A stretch of 64,000 bases of DNA from Paenibacillus radicis (ex Xue et al. 2023) (GCF_024722015.1 NZ_JANQBD010000003.1:248001-312000); one strand, 5' to 3'; counted from the stretch's first letter, positions 37,780-46,556 are shown. A program made the numbers and translations. Notes: a model not told the origin generated them from the letters alone.

Positions 37780-38478
37780 TTAAGCTGTTGTTTGTTCACC
37801 TTGGTGTGCTTCGATAACTGCATCAGCGATTTTAGCTGTTAACAGCTTCACCGCACGAATCGCATCGTCATTACCAGGAATGACATAATCGATTTCATCT
37901 GGATCGCAGTTTGTATCAACGATACCAACGATTGGGATACCCAATTTGCGAGCTTCTGCAACCGCGATACGCTCTTTGCGAGGATCGATGATGAACAATG
38001 CGCTAGGAAGACCTTTCATGTTCTTGATACCGCCCAAGAACTTCTCCAAACGCTCTTGCTCCTTACGTAGAATAATAACTTCTTTCTTAGGAAGCACTTC
38101 GAATGTACCGTCTTCTTCCCATCTTTCCAATTCCTTCAAGCGATCGATACGCTTTTGGATTGTTTGGAAATTTGTTAAAGTACCACCCAACCAACGTTGG
38201 TTGATGTAGTACATTCCGCAACGCTCTGCTTCTTCCGCAACGGAATCTTGAGCTTGCTTCTTAGTACCTACGAATAAAATCGTGCCGTTATCGTCTGCAA
38301 CGGATTTAACAAAGTTGTAAGCTTCTTCAACTTTCTTAACCGTCTTTTGCAAATCGATAATATAAATTCCGTTTCTTTCAGTGAAGATGTAACGATCCAT
38401 TTTTGGATTCCAACGACGGGTCTGATGACCGAAGTGTACCCCTGCTTCTAAAAGCTGTTTCATGGAGATTACTGCCAT
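37780..38478 (-). CDS. rpsB: 30S ribosomal protein S2
   Basis: 232-aa 30S head protein, last to join the small subunit. Motifs: [19 protein letters not shown] (about 9-27), [19 protein letters not shown] (about 64-82), [36 protein letters not shown] (about 154-189) and [13 protein letters not shown]. The start is ATG at 38478 (MAVISMKQ), 9 nt after GGAGG; the GTG two codons upstream lies too near the ribosome site. It has its own promoter and a leader of about 110 nt. Confidence 0.98.
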   Translation of the reverse strand: MAVISMKQLLEAGVHFGHQTRRWNPKMDRYIFTERNGIYIIDLQKTVKKVEEAYNFVKSVADDNGTILFVGTKKQAQDSVAEEAERCGMYYINQRWLGGTLTNFQTIQKRIDRLKELERWEEDGTFEVLPKKEVIILRKEQERLEKFLGGIKNMKGLPSALFIIDPRKERIAVAEARKLGIPIVGIVDTNCDPDEIDYVIPGNDDAIRAVKLLTAKIADAVIEAHQGEQTTA

Positions 38479-38484
38479 CTTCAC

Positions 38485-38597
38485 ACACCTCCTCTAAATT
38501 GGTTTTTGGGTCTCCTCCGCCAGATCGCACTTTCGACATAAAACTTCCCACCAGGAAGCACCATTACGCGAATTGATCAGCGTGCGTTTTAACACCG
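38485..38597 (-). promoter_or_regulatory. rpsB 5' leader, possible S2-responsive region
   Basis: About 110-120 nt lie between the predicted transcript start and the rpsB start. The stretch holds short complementary segments such as CTTCC with GGAAG near 38545-38555 and an internal GGCGGAGGAGACC that is not the true Shine-Dalgarno. Leaders of this size often carry ribosomal-protein autoregulation. No covariance evidence is available here. Confidence 0.4.
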
Positions 38598-38603
38598 TGA
38601 ATA

Positions 38604-38632
38604 ACTATACCACAACTGAAAATTGTATGCAA
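38604..38632 (-). promoter_or_regulatory. Sigma-A promoter for rpsB-tsf
   Basis: Minus-strand TTGCAT (38632-38627), a 17-nt spacer and TATAGT (38609-38604), with TG one base before the -10. Its layout is nearly the same as that of the nusA-operon promoter. It follows the terminator of the motility-linked genes. Confidence 0.82.
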
Positions 38633-38650
38633 TACCTGAAGTAAATAGAA

Positions 38651-38684
38651 CAAAAGCCAAACCTTTATAAAAGGTTCAGCTTTT
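38651..38684 (-). terminator. Terminator at the end of the fla/che-linked genes
   Basis: Minus-strand AAAAGC-GAACCTT (38684 downward) pairs with AAGGTT-GCTTTT around a 5-nt loop with small internal bulges, followed by GTTC and T-rich bases. It overlaps the stop codon of the 172-aa gene. It probably ends the long flagellar transcript before the rpsB promoter. Confidence 0.7.
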
Positions 38685-39201
38685 ATCGTGAAGTAATAAT
38701 CGACACCACTTGATTAAGATCCAATGCTCCTTTAAAAACATGAATCCCGGCTATAATCTTATCATTTAATTGCTGCTTGGCCATTATATCTTCAAAAGCC
38801 GCACGGTCTGTAATAACACCGCTTTTCAAAAGCATATCGGCAACAACCCCTGCGGTTTGTCCTCCATTGATAAGAATATAAGTCTCCTTAACCGTTTCTT
38901 TGACTGCTGGCGGGGTTCCAGCAGCAGCTGGCTGCTTGTCCTTCTCTTCCTTCAGCTTCTGCTGCACAAGAGTATCTACCTGCGCCTGAGTGTACAGCTT
39001 CTGATCATTCTCAAAAACCTGATAATATTTAGAAGCCGCATCCTTGAGCTGCTGTCGGTCCATCCCGGCAGGAGAAGCAGGATTCGCAGTTGCACCTGTC
39101 TGTTTGCTCGGGGAGGCCGCAATGTTCATCAATTGCAGCAGAATAGCCCCAGCGATCAAGCCGGTTCCTAAACCGTACAATAATGATTTGTTAGTGGGCA
39201 T
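38683..39201 (-). CDS. Membrane-anchored hypothetical protein, possible MltG/YceG-like tail
   Basis: 172 aa, function unknown. One N-terminal membrane segment (about 8-28, LLYGLGTGLIAGAILLQLM) is followed by an Ala/Pro/Lys-rich hydrophilic region with a short coiled coil (about 50-95). A C-terminal part (about 108-172) has ETYILINGGQTAGVVADMLLKSGVITDRAAFEDIM. That tail resembles the LysM-like module at the start of MltG/YceG septal transglycosylases, but no catalytic domain is present. Start ATG lies 9 nt after GGAGG and overlaps the previous gene by 11 nt. It is the last gene before the terminator at 38651. Confidence 0.75.
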   Translation of the reverse strand: MPTNKSLLYGLGTGLIAGAILLQLMNIAASPSKQTGATANPASPAGMDRQQLKDAASKYYQVFENDQKLYTQAQVDTLVQQKLKEEKDKQPAAAGTPPAVKETVKETYILINGGQTAGVVADMLLKSGVITDRAAFEDIMAKQQLNDKIIAGIHVFKGALDLNQVVSIITSR

Positions 39202-39781
39202 TCAAACGTTCCTCCTGCTTTGCCAACTGGATGATCAGGTTGACTTCTCCCTTGTTCATGCCTAGCTTCTTCGCAATATGATCAATAGATTTGCCTTGAT
39301 CATACATAGTAAACAACTCGGAATAACGAACTTTCATATTCATCGGAGATTGCACCGCTTCAGCTTTATCATCTATTACTTCAACGGCAATGTCTGCAAA
39401 AGCTTGACGCGGCTCTGGAGTAATAGAAAGAGGCTCTGTTCTCTGGCGGGAGAGTTGCTTTTGCAATTCTTCCGTAGTAACACCAAGCTTCATGATTTCT
39501 TGTCCAACTTGACCCGACTGCTTCTCAAGCATTTCAATGCGGGAGGTTAATCTGGCGGCTTGCAATTCGTAGTCCCGCCTAGTTTCAGCAAGCAGTTGAA
39601 TCAATGCTTTATTTTGTTCATCCAATTCTGCAGTAAAATGCTCCATGGTTTCTTCAATTTCATAAATAGTAGGATTTTGTTGTCCTTTGGATATGCTTGG
39701 TTTAGGCATAATCTTGGCATATACAATAAAAACCAAACCAAACAAAACAATATAGACCCAAGGTTGATCCAATGTGTTCAC
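39191..39781 (-). CDS. DUF6115 / SwrB-like coiled-coil membrane protein
   Basis: 196 aa. An N-terminal membrane segment (about 7-24) is followed by a long coiled coil (about 42-115). The C-terminal helix-turn-helix-like segment is SELFTMYDQGKSIDHIAKKLGMNKGEVNLIIQLA (about 154-187). B. subtilis swrB, a regulator of flagellar export-gate assembly, lies at the same site between sigD and rpsB and has the same plan of membrane segment, coil and C-terminal motif. A SwrB-like role is therefore plausible, but this is inferred. The start is GTG at 39781 with a weak GGAAAAAG ribosome site; TTG at 39772 is an alternative. Confidence 0.78.
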   Translation of the reverse strand: MNTLDQPWVYIVLFGLVFIVYAKIMPKPSISKGQQNPTIYEIEETMEHFTAELDEQNKALIQLLAETRRDYELQAARLTSRIEMLEKQSGQVGQEIMKLGVTTEELQKQLSRQRTEPLSITPEPRQAFADIAVEVIDDKAEAVQSPMNMKVRYSELFTMYDQGKSIDHIAKKLGMNKGEVNLIIQLAKQEERLNAH

Positions 39782-39799
39782 CTTTTTCCAATCATTAGA

Positions 39800-40126
39800 T
39801 TACAGAGATAAATCAATATGCTTTCCTTTATAAGGGTGATCATTCCGGCCACTTGCCTTCGAATCCTCTGTGGCACCGGCTGCCGGTTTACTTCTTGACT
39901 TTTGTCTGCGATCACCCGACTTGTCCCGTTCCTGGTCATGAACGGATGCATGAAGCACATCGTCCGCTTTACTTGCCACCTGGCGCTCTTTCTCCGCATG
40001 TTTAAGGGAAGCTGCAGCAAGCTGAACTTGATCCTGCTGAGGCTTATGATTCAATTGATTCTGCAGCATGCCTGCTTCATCATTTTTATGTAAGGCGAAT
40101 TGGAGCTCAACCGGTCTCATACTCAT
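39800..40126 (-). CDS. Hypothetical hydrophilic protein
   Basis: 108 aa, not recognised. It is highly charged and Gln-rich, with no membrane segment, signal peptide or Cys. It is probably alpha-helical in the first 60 residues (AASLKHAEKERQVASKADDVLHASVHDQERDK) and disordered afterwards (RRQKSRSKPAAG). It looks coding because it has a strong ribosome site (GGAGG 8 nt before ATG) and fills the gap between the FapA gene and the SwrB-like gene. A shorter frame overlaps it but has no such site. Confidence 0.72.
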   Translation of the reverse strand: MSMRPVELQFALHKNDEAGMLQNQLNHKPQQDQVQLAAASLKHAEKERQVASKADDVLHASVHDQERDKSGDRRQKSRSKPAAGATEDSKASGRNDHPYKGKHIDLSL

Positions 40127-40159
40127 GGAAACTCCTCCTTGAGTTTATAAAAGGTTTTA

Positions 40160-41563
40160 TTATAACGGCATCATCGCTATATCTCCGTCGGCCAAACGAA
40201 ACCTTACACGAGTAATGGGATCCTTAATAAATTTTGTATAACGTCCGATAACCACTTTTGCACCACTATAAATAGTAGAAACGACTTCGACCTTGGCTTG
40301 GTCGGAATCCTCAAGCGACTTCTCAATCTCAAAAACTCGATCTTTAATCGTACTTTGCTCTTCTGTTAGTTGTCTTTTGGTGTGGTTAAGCTTTATCCGC
40401 ATGGCCACCTTATCAGGCCCCATCTGCCCCGTTGCTGCTAATTGATCCAACAGGACCAACGCTTTGTCGGTTTTATCCACATTCTCGTTTACATTTCGCA
40501 GCTGTGTTCTTAATTGTACCAGTTCATTGCGCAGGTCAGGCAGCACTCCAACTTCAATTACAGTTGCCGTAGACATCGAGTTTCCTATTGTTCGAGCGGC
40601 AACCAGCTCTCCAGCTTGAATAGTGCCTCCCACAATAAGTCCCTTGGTTCCTTTGCAAATGACCTCTTTACTTGCACGAATCGTTGAATGCATAATGCTT
40701 TGGCTGACCAGAACTTCATGAGCTATAATAGTAGCGTCTTGTATAAAAGAGCTTTTAATCCGTTTGCCGGCGCGGATTGTACCTTTATTGTGACCCAAAA
40801 TACCAGCGCTAATTTCAATAGACCCATCCGCATCCAAGTCGGCGCCTTCAACGCTACCCGTAATACGTATATCTCCAGCAGCTTTAATTTTAAATCCCGT
40901 CAAGACACTACCGCGAATAACAACAGAACCTACAAAATCTATATTTCCTATGTTATAGTCAACATCGCCGTTAACTTCAAAAATAGGAAATACATTTATT
41001 TTTTCACGTTCAGTTTGAGTGATCATTCCGTCAATAGCCGAATACATAGCGATTTGCTCTGCATCCATAACCACATTTTTCCCAGGTTTGAGACGAGCTT
41101 CCTTTCCGTCCTTCGCAGGCAATGCCTCTCCCGTTACAGCTCTGCCAGGAATACCTTTAGTCGCAAGAATGCGTTGAGCTATTAATTGCCCTTTGCGTAC
41201 ATTATGGATGGTTGTAACCTCTTTGAAATCGACTTTGCCATCCTCAAGCTCTGTTGGCTTTTTGGAATCGTTGCCCAAATCAAATTGATAGCTAATATAT
41301 CCATCTTGACCGTTTTTCGGTGGCGTCCCGGTAGCAATCAATGTTTTGGTCAAAAATATCTCTTTAGGATTACGGATAATGTCATTCAATTTTGAGCGAT
41401 TGATTCCATGAATAATTTGATAGCTTTTTAAAACCTCTTCAAGCTGTTCCATATTAAAAGTCAAGCTATCTTCATAGTTTTTAAATTGTAAGAAAGCATT
41501 AAGCTTATCATCGGACAAAGAAATTTCCATAAAAAAACTGAGTGGAATTGCTTGCTCCGCCAT
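40160..41563 (-). CDS. FapA family protein (DUF342, polymer-forming beta-helix)
   Basis: 467 aa. The N-terminal half (about 1-165) is the FapA N-terminal domain. The middle (about 165-325) is a right-handed beta-helix-like repeat region of the bactofilin/DUF342 kind (GDVDYNIGNIDFVGSVVIRGSV, then further strands). A coiled coil (about 345-405) and a small C-terminal domain follow. FapA proteins are widespread next to flagellar genes in Firmicutes; their exact role is not settled. The start is ATG at 41563 (MAEQAI...), after GAGGG. The GTG four codons upstream forms part of the ribosome site. It sits 22 nt after sigD, in the fla/che transcript. Confidence 0.88.
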   Translation of the reverse strand: MAEQAIPLSFFMEISLSDDKLNAFLQFKNYEDSLTFNMEQLEEVLKSYQIIHGINRSKLNDIIRNPKEIFLTKTLIATGTPPKNGQDGYISYQFDLGNDSKKPTELEDGKVDFKEVTTIHNVRKGQLIAQRILATKGIPGRAVTGEALPAKDGKEARLKPGKNVVMDAEQIAMYSAIDGMITQTEREKINVFPIFEVNGDVDYNIGNIDFVGSVVIRGSVLTGFKIKAAGDIRITGSVEGADLDADGSIEISAGILGHNKGTIRAGKRIKSSFIQDATIIAHEVLVSQSIMHSTIRASKEVICKGTKGLIVGGTIQAGELVAARTIGNSMSTATVIEVGVLPDLRNELVQLRTQLRNVNENVDKTDKALVLLDQLAATGQMGPDKVAMRIKLNHTKRQLTEEQSTIKDRVFEIEKSLEDSDQAKVEVVSTIYSGAKVVIGRYTKFIKDPITRVRFRLADGDIAMMPL

Positions 41564-41585
41564 AATTTCCCTCACTTTCTAAGTA

Positions 41586-42371
41586 TCAAGAATCTTGAAA
41601 CAACTGCTCTTGGTAACGCCCGAGTGAGCCTCGAAGCCTTAAGATCGCTTTGGAGTGCAGCTGTGAAATCCGTGAAGGCGACAGGTTCATTACCTCAGCT
41701 ATTTCACTTAAGGATAATTCCTCATAATAAAAAAGTGAAACTACCGTTCTTTCCTTTTCTGTCAGCCTTTCAATCGCTTTGGCCAAAGTTTCTTTCAAAT
41801 AAAACTCATTTACTTTATATTCAGGATTTTTAGCCTTCTCATCTATGAGCAAGGAAAGCCGCGTTTCCGAATCTTCTTCACGAATAGGGTCGTCAATAGA
41901 GCAAACGGTAGTAATAGCTATTTCTTGCACCATCTGCCGAAAATCATTTTCACTAACTTGCAAATACGAACTAATTTCCTCATCGGTAACGGAACGCAAG
42001 TACTGCTGCTCCAGCTTCTGGTAAGCCTCTTCAATTTTCTTTGATTTTTCACGTACGGATCTTGGTACCCAGTCTCCCTGGCGCAGACCGTCTATAATGG
42101 CACCACGGATACGCCAGGAAGCGTAGGTTTCAAATTGCAAACCACGCAAGTAATCGAATTTTTCAATAGCATCAATTAATCCCATAACGCCAAAGCTGGC
42201 CAAATCATCTTTTGCCACATTTTTCGGTAAGCCAATAGACAGACGGTTCGAAACATAATCCACTAAAGGTAAATAAGTTTCGATCAGCGACTGTTTTGCT
42301 TCAATCAAGCCGGATTCTTTCCACTGCTTCCAGACGTCAATATTGGATAAATGCGACTTTTGTTGAATCAT
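41586..42371 (-). CDS. sigD: Flagellar/motility sigma factor SigD (FliA)
   Basis: 261-aa sigma-28 factor that transcribes flagellin, motor and autolysin genes once the hook is complete. Region 2 has DDLASFGVMGLIDAIEKFDYLRGLQFETYASWRIRGAIIDGLRQGDWVPRS (about 55-105). Region 3 (about 108-165) follows, and region 4 with the DNA-binding helix-turn-helix LSLSEIAEVMNLSPSRISQLHSKAILRLR lies about 220-248. Start ATG has only a weak GGTGG ribosome site. Its late place in a long operon delays its production, as in B. subtilis. An anti-sigma factor FlgM is expected outside the window. Confidence 0.97.
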   Translation of the reverse strand: MIQQKSHLSNIDVWKQWKESGLIEAKQSLIETYLPLVDYVSNRLSIGLPKNVAKDDLASFGVMGLIDAIEKFDYLRGLQFETYASWRIRGAIIDGLRQGDWVPRSVREKSKKIEEAYQKLEQQYLRSVTDEEISSYLQVSENDFRQMVQEIAITTVCSIDDPIREEDSETRLSLLIDEKAKNPEYKVNEFYLKETLAKAIERLTEKERTVVSLFYYEELSLSEIAEVMNLSPSRISQLHSKAILRLRGSLGRYQEQLFQDS

Positions 42372-42389
42372 TAACGGTTGCCACCACCC

Positions 42390-42806
42390 TTATTTTTCCG
42401 TCATGTGACGTACGGCTTGAGCCAGCTCCCCTGCATCCAAGTTCTGTTTGCTAGATAGCTTTGGGGGATTCAATGGAGCGAAGCCCGTTCCTCCACCGGA
42501 TGAATTCGATCCCTTAAGCATTTCGTGCAGGGCCGCATCTTCATCCGGTGTTGACATATCTAGTGTTGTCCCTTTATGTTCATCTGCTGGTTCATGGTGT
42601 AGCGCCTCAGTTACGGCTAATTGGTTAAATCCTGCAATCGTCCCTAGCACCCAACGGAACAAAAAGACGATCGCAAACAATATAATGAAACTGTAAAAGC
42701 TTCTTAACAACGTCGTCATCCAAATATTATTGAAAATAGAAATCAAAAATGTAAGTACAAACGATATGCCGCCAACAATAAAATTCCAGCGAATAGTACC
42801 TAACAT
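42390..42806 (-). CDS. Small membrane protein of the fla/che operon, function unknown
   Basis: 138 aa. Two N-terminal membrane segments (about 8-26 and 33-52) are followed by a hydrophilic C-terminal half with SSGGGTGFAPLNPPKLSSKQ and a final short helix ending VRHMTEK. No known domain recognised. It begins 3 nt after cheD and ends 18 nt before sigD, so it is cotranscribed. B. subtilis has no gene here. The topology suggests a membrane anchor exposing its tail to the cytoplasm. Confidence 0.82.
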   Translation of the reverse strand: MLGTIRWNFIVGGISFVLTFLISIFNNIWMTTLLRSFYSFIILFAIVFLFRWVLGTIAGFNQLAVTEALHHEPADEHKGTTLDMSTPDEDAALHEMLKGSNSSGGGTGFAPLNPPKLSSKQNLDAGELAQAVRHMTEK

Positions 42807-42809
42807 AGC

Positions 42810-43304
42810 CTACAGCTCCTTTACTCCTTGTAATACACTTCGGATTAAAAGGACGCCCGTTTGGCAGTCGAATTCAATGGTTCTTCCATAGTTGCCACCC
42901 GTGTCTTCTGCCCGCAATGGTATGGAAAATTGCTTCAGCATCACTTTGCAGGATTCAACATTTCTAGGTCCAATACGCATCGTGTCGGAATTGCCTGCAA
43001 AAGCGAACATTTGTGCGCCACCCGCCATTTTTGCTTCTAATCTGCTGACCACAGCTCCTAATGCTTGCATCCTGGAAATCATATCCGGAATCGCAGTATT
43101 AGCATACTTGGCGATATTTAATTTGCCTTCTCTCGCAATATCGGAATCAGGCAGCATAACATGCGCCATTCCTGCGACCAAAGCTTTTGAATCATATAGA
43201 GTAAGACCAACGCAAGACCCTAACCCTGTCGTTTTCAGCACCCCGGTCAAGTGTGTAACATTCAGATCAGCCATGGCTACTTTAATATAGTTATCTTGAA
43301 TCAT
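42810..43304 (-). CDS. cheD: Chemoreceptor glutamine deamidase CheD
   Basis: 164-aa cytoplasmic enzyme that deamidates receptor glutamines and binds CheC, raising its CheY-P phosphatase activity. The catalytic triad region is visible: Cys in GLGSCVGLTLYD (about residue 30) and His in GMAHVMLPDS (about 47), with the conserved Thr-containing loop near SRLEAKMAGGAQMF. Usual length. Its ATG overlaps the cheC stop (ATGA), so the two partners are translationally coupled. Confidence 0.96.
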   Translation of the reverse strand: MIQDNYIKVAMADLNVTHLTGVLKTTGLGSCVGLTLYDSKALVAGMAHVMLPDSDIAREGKLNIAKYANTAIPDMISRMQALGAVVSRLEAKMAGGAQMFAFAGNSDTMRIGPRNVESCKVMLKQFSIPLRAEDTGGNYGRTIEFDCQTGVLLIRSVLQGVKEL

Positions 43305-43921
43305 GGAGTTTCTACTCCCAAAGCAGCAAAAATTTTGTCGAAAGATTCCGGATCGGGGATGAGGAAAAAATGACCTTCTATTTCATCATTGCCGTCCAAA
43401 AATTTCGTATCAATAAGTAAAGCAGAGTCTCCCATTTGACCGAATTGGAGAAGACCGTAACTCAGAATCGCACCCGCCATATCGATAGCCAAGGAAGGTA
43501 CCGTTGGTGACATATAAAGTCTTGTAAAATCAGCTAATGAAGATAAATAAGAACCTGCTAAAATATTGCCTATTTCGCTTAAAGCGGAAAGCTCCATCTC
43601 TGTATAATGTTCGTCATCAACCACGTCAATCCCTACCAGGTTACGCAATAATTTTTTGGCGGAATCTAGCGATAATATGAAAAATAAGTTACCTGGAGTC
43701 TCTCCTTCTACCCTCAGGAAAATAGCAATGACCACTTGCTCATCTCCGCCGACACTATCCGCAATTTCCTCAAAAGCTACCATCCGGACTTGCGGAACCA
43801 ACATATCTACCGGTTTATCGAGCAATTTGGACAAAGCAGTAGCTGCATGTCCAGCGCCAATATTTCCTACTTCCTTGAGGACGTCCACTTGAAAATCTGC
43901 GAATCGATCAAATAATCCCAC
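43301..43921 (-). CDS. cheC: CheY-P phosphatase CheC
   Basis: 206-aa member of the CheC/CheX/FliY phosphatase family. Two active-site motifs with the D/S-xxx-E-xx-N pattern are seen: DVLKEVGNIGAGHAATAL (about 13-30) and ELSALSEIGNILAGSYLSSL (about 108-127). The start is GTG, 10 nt after a GGAGG that lies within the end of cheW. Works with CheD in the B. subtilis type adaptation system. Confidence 0.96.
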   Translation of the reverse strand: MGLFDRFADFQVDVLKEVGNIGAGHAATALSKLLDKPVDMLVPQVRMVAFEEIADSVGGDEQVVIAIFLRVEGETPGNLFFILSLDSAKKLLRNLVGIDVVDDEHYTEMELSALSEIGNILAGSYLSSLADFTRLYMSPTVPSLAIDMAGAILSYGLLQFGQMGDSALLIDTKFLDGNDEIEGHFFLIPDPESFDKIFAALGVETP

Positions 43922-43926
43922 ACAAA

Positions 43927-44388
43927 TTACTCCTCCAGATTTTCTAGTTGGATAATTTCGCTTTTGTTTAAAACTTCTTCAAGATTTAAAAGAATTAAGA
44001 GTCGAGTGTCGCTTACTTTCGCTATTCCTTGCAAATATCTGGCTTTAATTCCTCCAACAACCTCAGGCGGGTCATCAATGCAATCCGTGTCGACATCTAT
44101 GACATCATTAGCGGAATCAACGATCAAGCCTACTTCAATATCCTTTACTGCCACAATAATAATTCGTGTATTGTCTGTATATTCATTTTCGGTAAATCCA
44201 AATCTGCCGCGAAGATCGATAACAGGGGTAACCACGCCACGCAAATTGATGACACCCTTAACAAACTCAGGTGTTTTGGGAACTCTAGTCATTGGCTGCA
44301 TACGCTCGATCGTACGCACCTTTTCTACCTCAACGCCGTACTCTTCATGTGCCAAGGCAAATACGATTACTTTGATTTCTTCTCCCAT
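43927..44388 (-). CDS. cheW: Chemotaxis coupling protein CheW
   Basis: 153-aa adaptor linking receptors to CheA. The CheW fold is evident: VIVFALAHEEYGVEVEKVRTIERMQPMTRVPKTPEFVKGVINLRGVVTPVIDLRGRFG (about 7-65), then VGLIVDSANDVIDV and LLILLNLEEVL. Start ATG lies 9 nt after AGGAGG. Lies between cheA and cheC, as in B. subtilis. Confidence 0.97.
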   Translation of the reverse strand: MGEEIKVIVFALAHEEYGVEVEKVRTIERMQPMTRVPKTPEFVKGVINLRGVVTPVIDLRGRFGFTENEYTDNTRIIIVAVKDIEVGLIVDSANDVIDVDTDCIDDPPEVVGGIKARYLQGIAKVSDTRLLILLNLEEVLNKSEIIQLENLEE

Positions 44389-44445
44389 ATCCCCGTGCCT
44401 CCTCTTAGTTATCAGCTAGCATCTGTTAAGTTAATTTACTGAAGA

Positions 44446-46491
44446 TTACTTAATAAGTGCATTCGTATCAATGATTAACGCCACTTGCCCGTCTCCTAAA
44501 ATAGTTGCACCGGAAACAGCAAACAATTTGGTGAAATATTTACCCAGCGTCTTTAGAACAATTTCTTGTTGACCAATAAATTCGTCTACCACAAGGGCCG
44601 CAAGTCGTTCACCTTTACGTATGACCACAATCTGTGTTTCCCCTGTAAACTCATCGGCTGCACCTGGTACATCAAACAGCTTGGCTAATGGAACCAAAGG
44701 GATAACACTGTTGCGGTAATCCACCATCAGATTGCCATGTACGACGCGAATCTGCTCTTGTTTAATAGCTGCTGTCTCCACGATAGAGGAAAGCGGAATC
44801 GCATATTTCTCACTGCCCATACGAATCAGCATTGCTGAAATGATTGACAAGGTCAGAGGCAATTGAACGGAAAATTTGGAGCCTTTACCTAGTTTGGAAG
44901 TAACCTGTACTTTTCCTCCCAAGCTCTCAATCTTGGTTTTTACAACATCCAGCCCTACGCCACGACCGGATAAATCAGAAATTTTGTCAGCTGTGCTAAA
45001 CCCTGATGCGAAAAGCAGCAAATATACTTCTTCATCCGACAATCGAGTAGCCTGGTCCTGCGTTACGACTCCTTTTTTAATTGCCGTTCTCAGAACATTA
45101 TCACGATTAATTCCACGTCCATCATCTTCGATTTCTATGAACACATGATTTCCGCTATGATATGCCCGTAAATTGATTGTGCTCGTTTCTGACTTTCCAG
45201 CTGCAATTCGATCTACTGTAGGCTCAACTCCATGATCAACCGCATTTCTCAGCAAATGAACAAGCGGGTCGCCAATTTCATCAACTACGGTTCTATCCAG
45301 CTCTGTGTCGGCACCAGTAATGATTAAATCCACCTTTTTATCCAAGGTTTTGGCTACGTCACGAATCATTCTCGGAAATCTGTTAAATACAGTGTCTATT
45401 GGAACCATGCGCAGTTTCAATACGATTCCTTGAAGATCGCTGCTGACTCTAGTCATATGTTCAACTGTTTCGGTCAGCTCGCTCTTTTTAATTTCACTGG
45501 CAAGCTGTTCCAGACGGACCCGATCAATCAGCAGCTCGCTAAACAGGTTCATAAGCGTATCCAATCGTTCAATATCAACACGAATGGTTCTGTTAGCCAC
45601 TGGAGCATTTGCTGCTGCTGCCGGCTTCTTAACTTCTGCCTTTTCCGGTGACTCAGCCTCGGCTATTGCTGAAGCTGCTGCAATCTCTTGTTGAGCAGCC
45701 ATAACTGGAGGCTTCATCAGTTCATCCAGCTTGGCCGAGTCCAATACGCTAACTATAGCTTTATCGATTTCGGATACACTGGATATTTGCTTCTGGAGGC
45801 TCGCCTGATCCGTACTGGATATGAAAAAGACAGAAAACTCATTATCAAATCGCTCTTGTTCAATATCCTCTACAGGAGGGTTCGACTTAATAACCTCACC
45901 ATTCTGCTCCAATACATTGAACACCATATAGGCACGGGCAGCCTTGAGAACACAATCCTCACGAACCCCAACCTCAATGTAAAATACGCTAATTCCTGCT
46001 TCAATCGACTGTTGGATAATGGATAATTGAAATTCATCCAATACTTCAGCAGAGGAAGCTTCCCCCTTCACAGGAGCAGCATTTCCGGCAGCTCCGCCAC
46101 CTTTTAAATACTCGCCAGTTACGATGGATTTCAAGGCTGCAACGATCACGGATACGTCGGCCTTCCCCGTTCCCCCTTGAATGATATCTTCAACCATAGA
46201 TTCCAGGGAATCCAAGCTTTTGAAGATACAGTCAAAAATAAAAGAATCCATTTTTAACTTACTATTCCGGACCAGGTCCAGAACATTTTCCATCTCATGT
46301 GTTAGTGAAGCCAGATCCTCAAAGCCCATCGTTGCCGACATTCCTTTGAGTGTATGCGCAGATCGGAAAATGTTATGTACGATACTAATATCTTCAGGGC
46401 TGCTTTCAAGACTCATCAAATTATCGTTCAAAGCTTGTAAATGCTCCCTGGATTCGTCAATAAACATAGATAAATATTGATTCATCTCCAA
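44446..46491 (-). CDS. cheA: Chemotaxis histidine kinase CheA
   Basis: 681-aa kinase that phosphorylates CheY and CheB in response to receptors. P1 HPt domain with phospho-accepting His46 in SAHTLKGMSATMG, a P2 CheY-binding domain (about 160-260), an Ala/Pro-rich linker, and P3 dimerisation (about 295-350). The P4 ATP-binding domain has the N-box HLLRNAVDHGVE (about 400) and G-boxes DDGRGIN and GRGVGLDVV; the P5 CheW-like domain runs from about 545. The start is TTG at 46491 (MEMNQYLSMFIDE), 9 nt after GGAGG; it matches the MDMNQYL opening of B. subtilis CheA. The ATG two codons earlier sits only 3 nt from the ribosome site. Confidence 0.97.
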   Translation of the reverse strand: MEMNQYLSMFIDESREHLQALNDNLMSLESSPEDISIVHNIFRSAHTLKGMSATMGFEDLASLTHEMENVLDLVRNSKLKMDSFIFDCIFKSLDSLESMVEDIIQGGTGKADVSVIVAALKSIVTGEYLKGGGAAGNAAPVKGEASSAEVLDEFQLSIIQQSIEAGISVFYIEVGVREDCVLKAARAYMVFNVLEQNGEVIKSNPPVEDIEQERFDNEFSVFFISSTDQASLQKQISSVSEIDKAIVSVLDSAKLDELMKPPVMAAQQEIAAASAIAEAESPEKAEVKKPAAAANAPVANRTIRVDIERLDTLMNLFSELLIDRVRLEQLASEIKKSELTETVEHMTRVSSDLQGIVLKLRMVPIDTVFNRFPRMIRDVAKTLDKKVDLIITGADTELDRTVVDEIGDPLVHLLRNAVDHGVEPTVDRIAAGKSETSTINLRAYHSGNHVFIEIEDDGRGINRDNVLRTAIKKGVVTQDQATRLSDEEVYLLLFASGFSTADKISDLSGRGVGLDVVKTKIESLGGKVQVTSKLGKGSKFSVQLPLTLSIISAMLIRMGSEKYAIPLSSIVETAAIKQEQIRVVHGNLMVDYRNSVIPLVPLAKLFDVPGAADEFTGETQIVVIRKGERLAALVVDEFIGQQEIVLKTLGKYFTKLFAVSGATILGDGQVALIIDTNALIK

Positions 46492-46556
46492 AACCATACA
46501 CCTCCGTCAATGTAGTTCATCCTTAATGCAGTAGTTACACTTCACTTAAATTAAAT

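Noticed and set aside
39778..40020. 80-aa minus-strand frame overlapping the 108-aa hypothetical gene
   Set aside because: The competing frame of 39800-40126 has a strong ribosome site and fits the gap better; this one has none.
40688..41185. 165-aa plus-strand open frame opposite the FapA gene
   Set aside because: Antisense of a beta-helix repeat region; no initiation signal.
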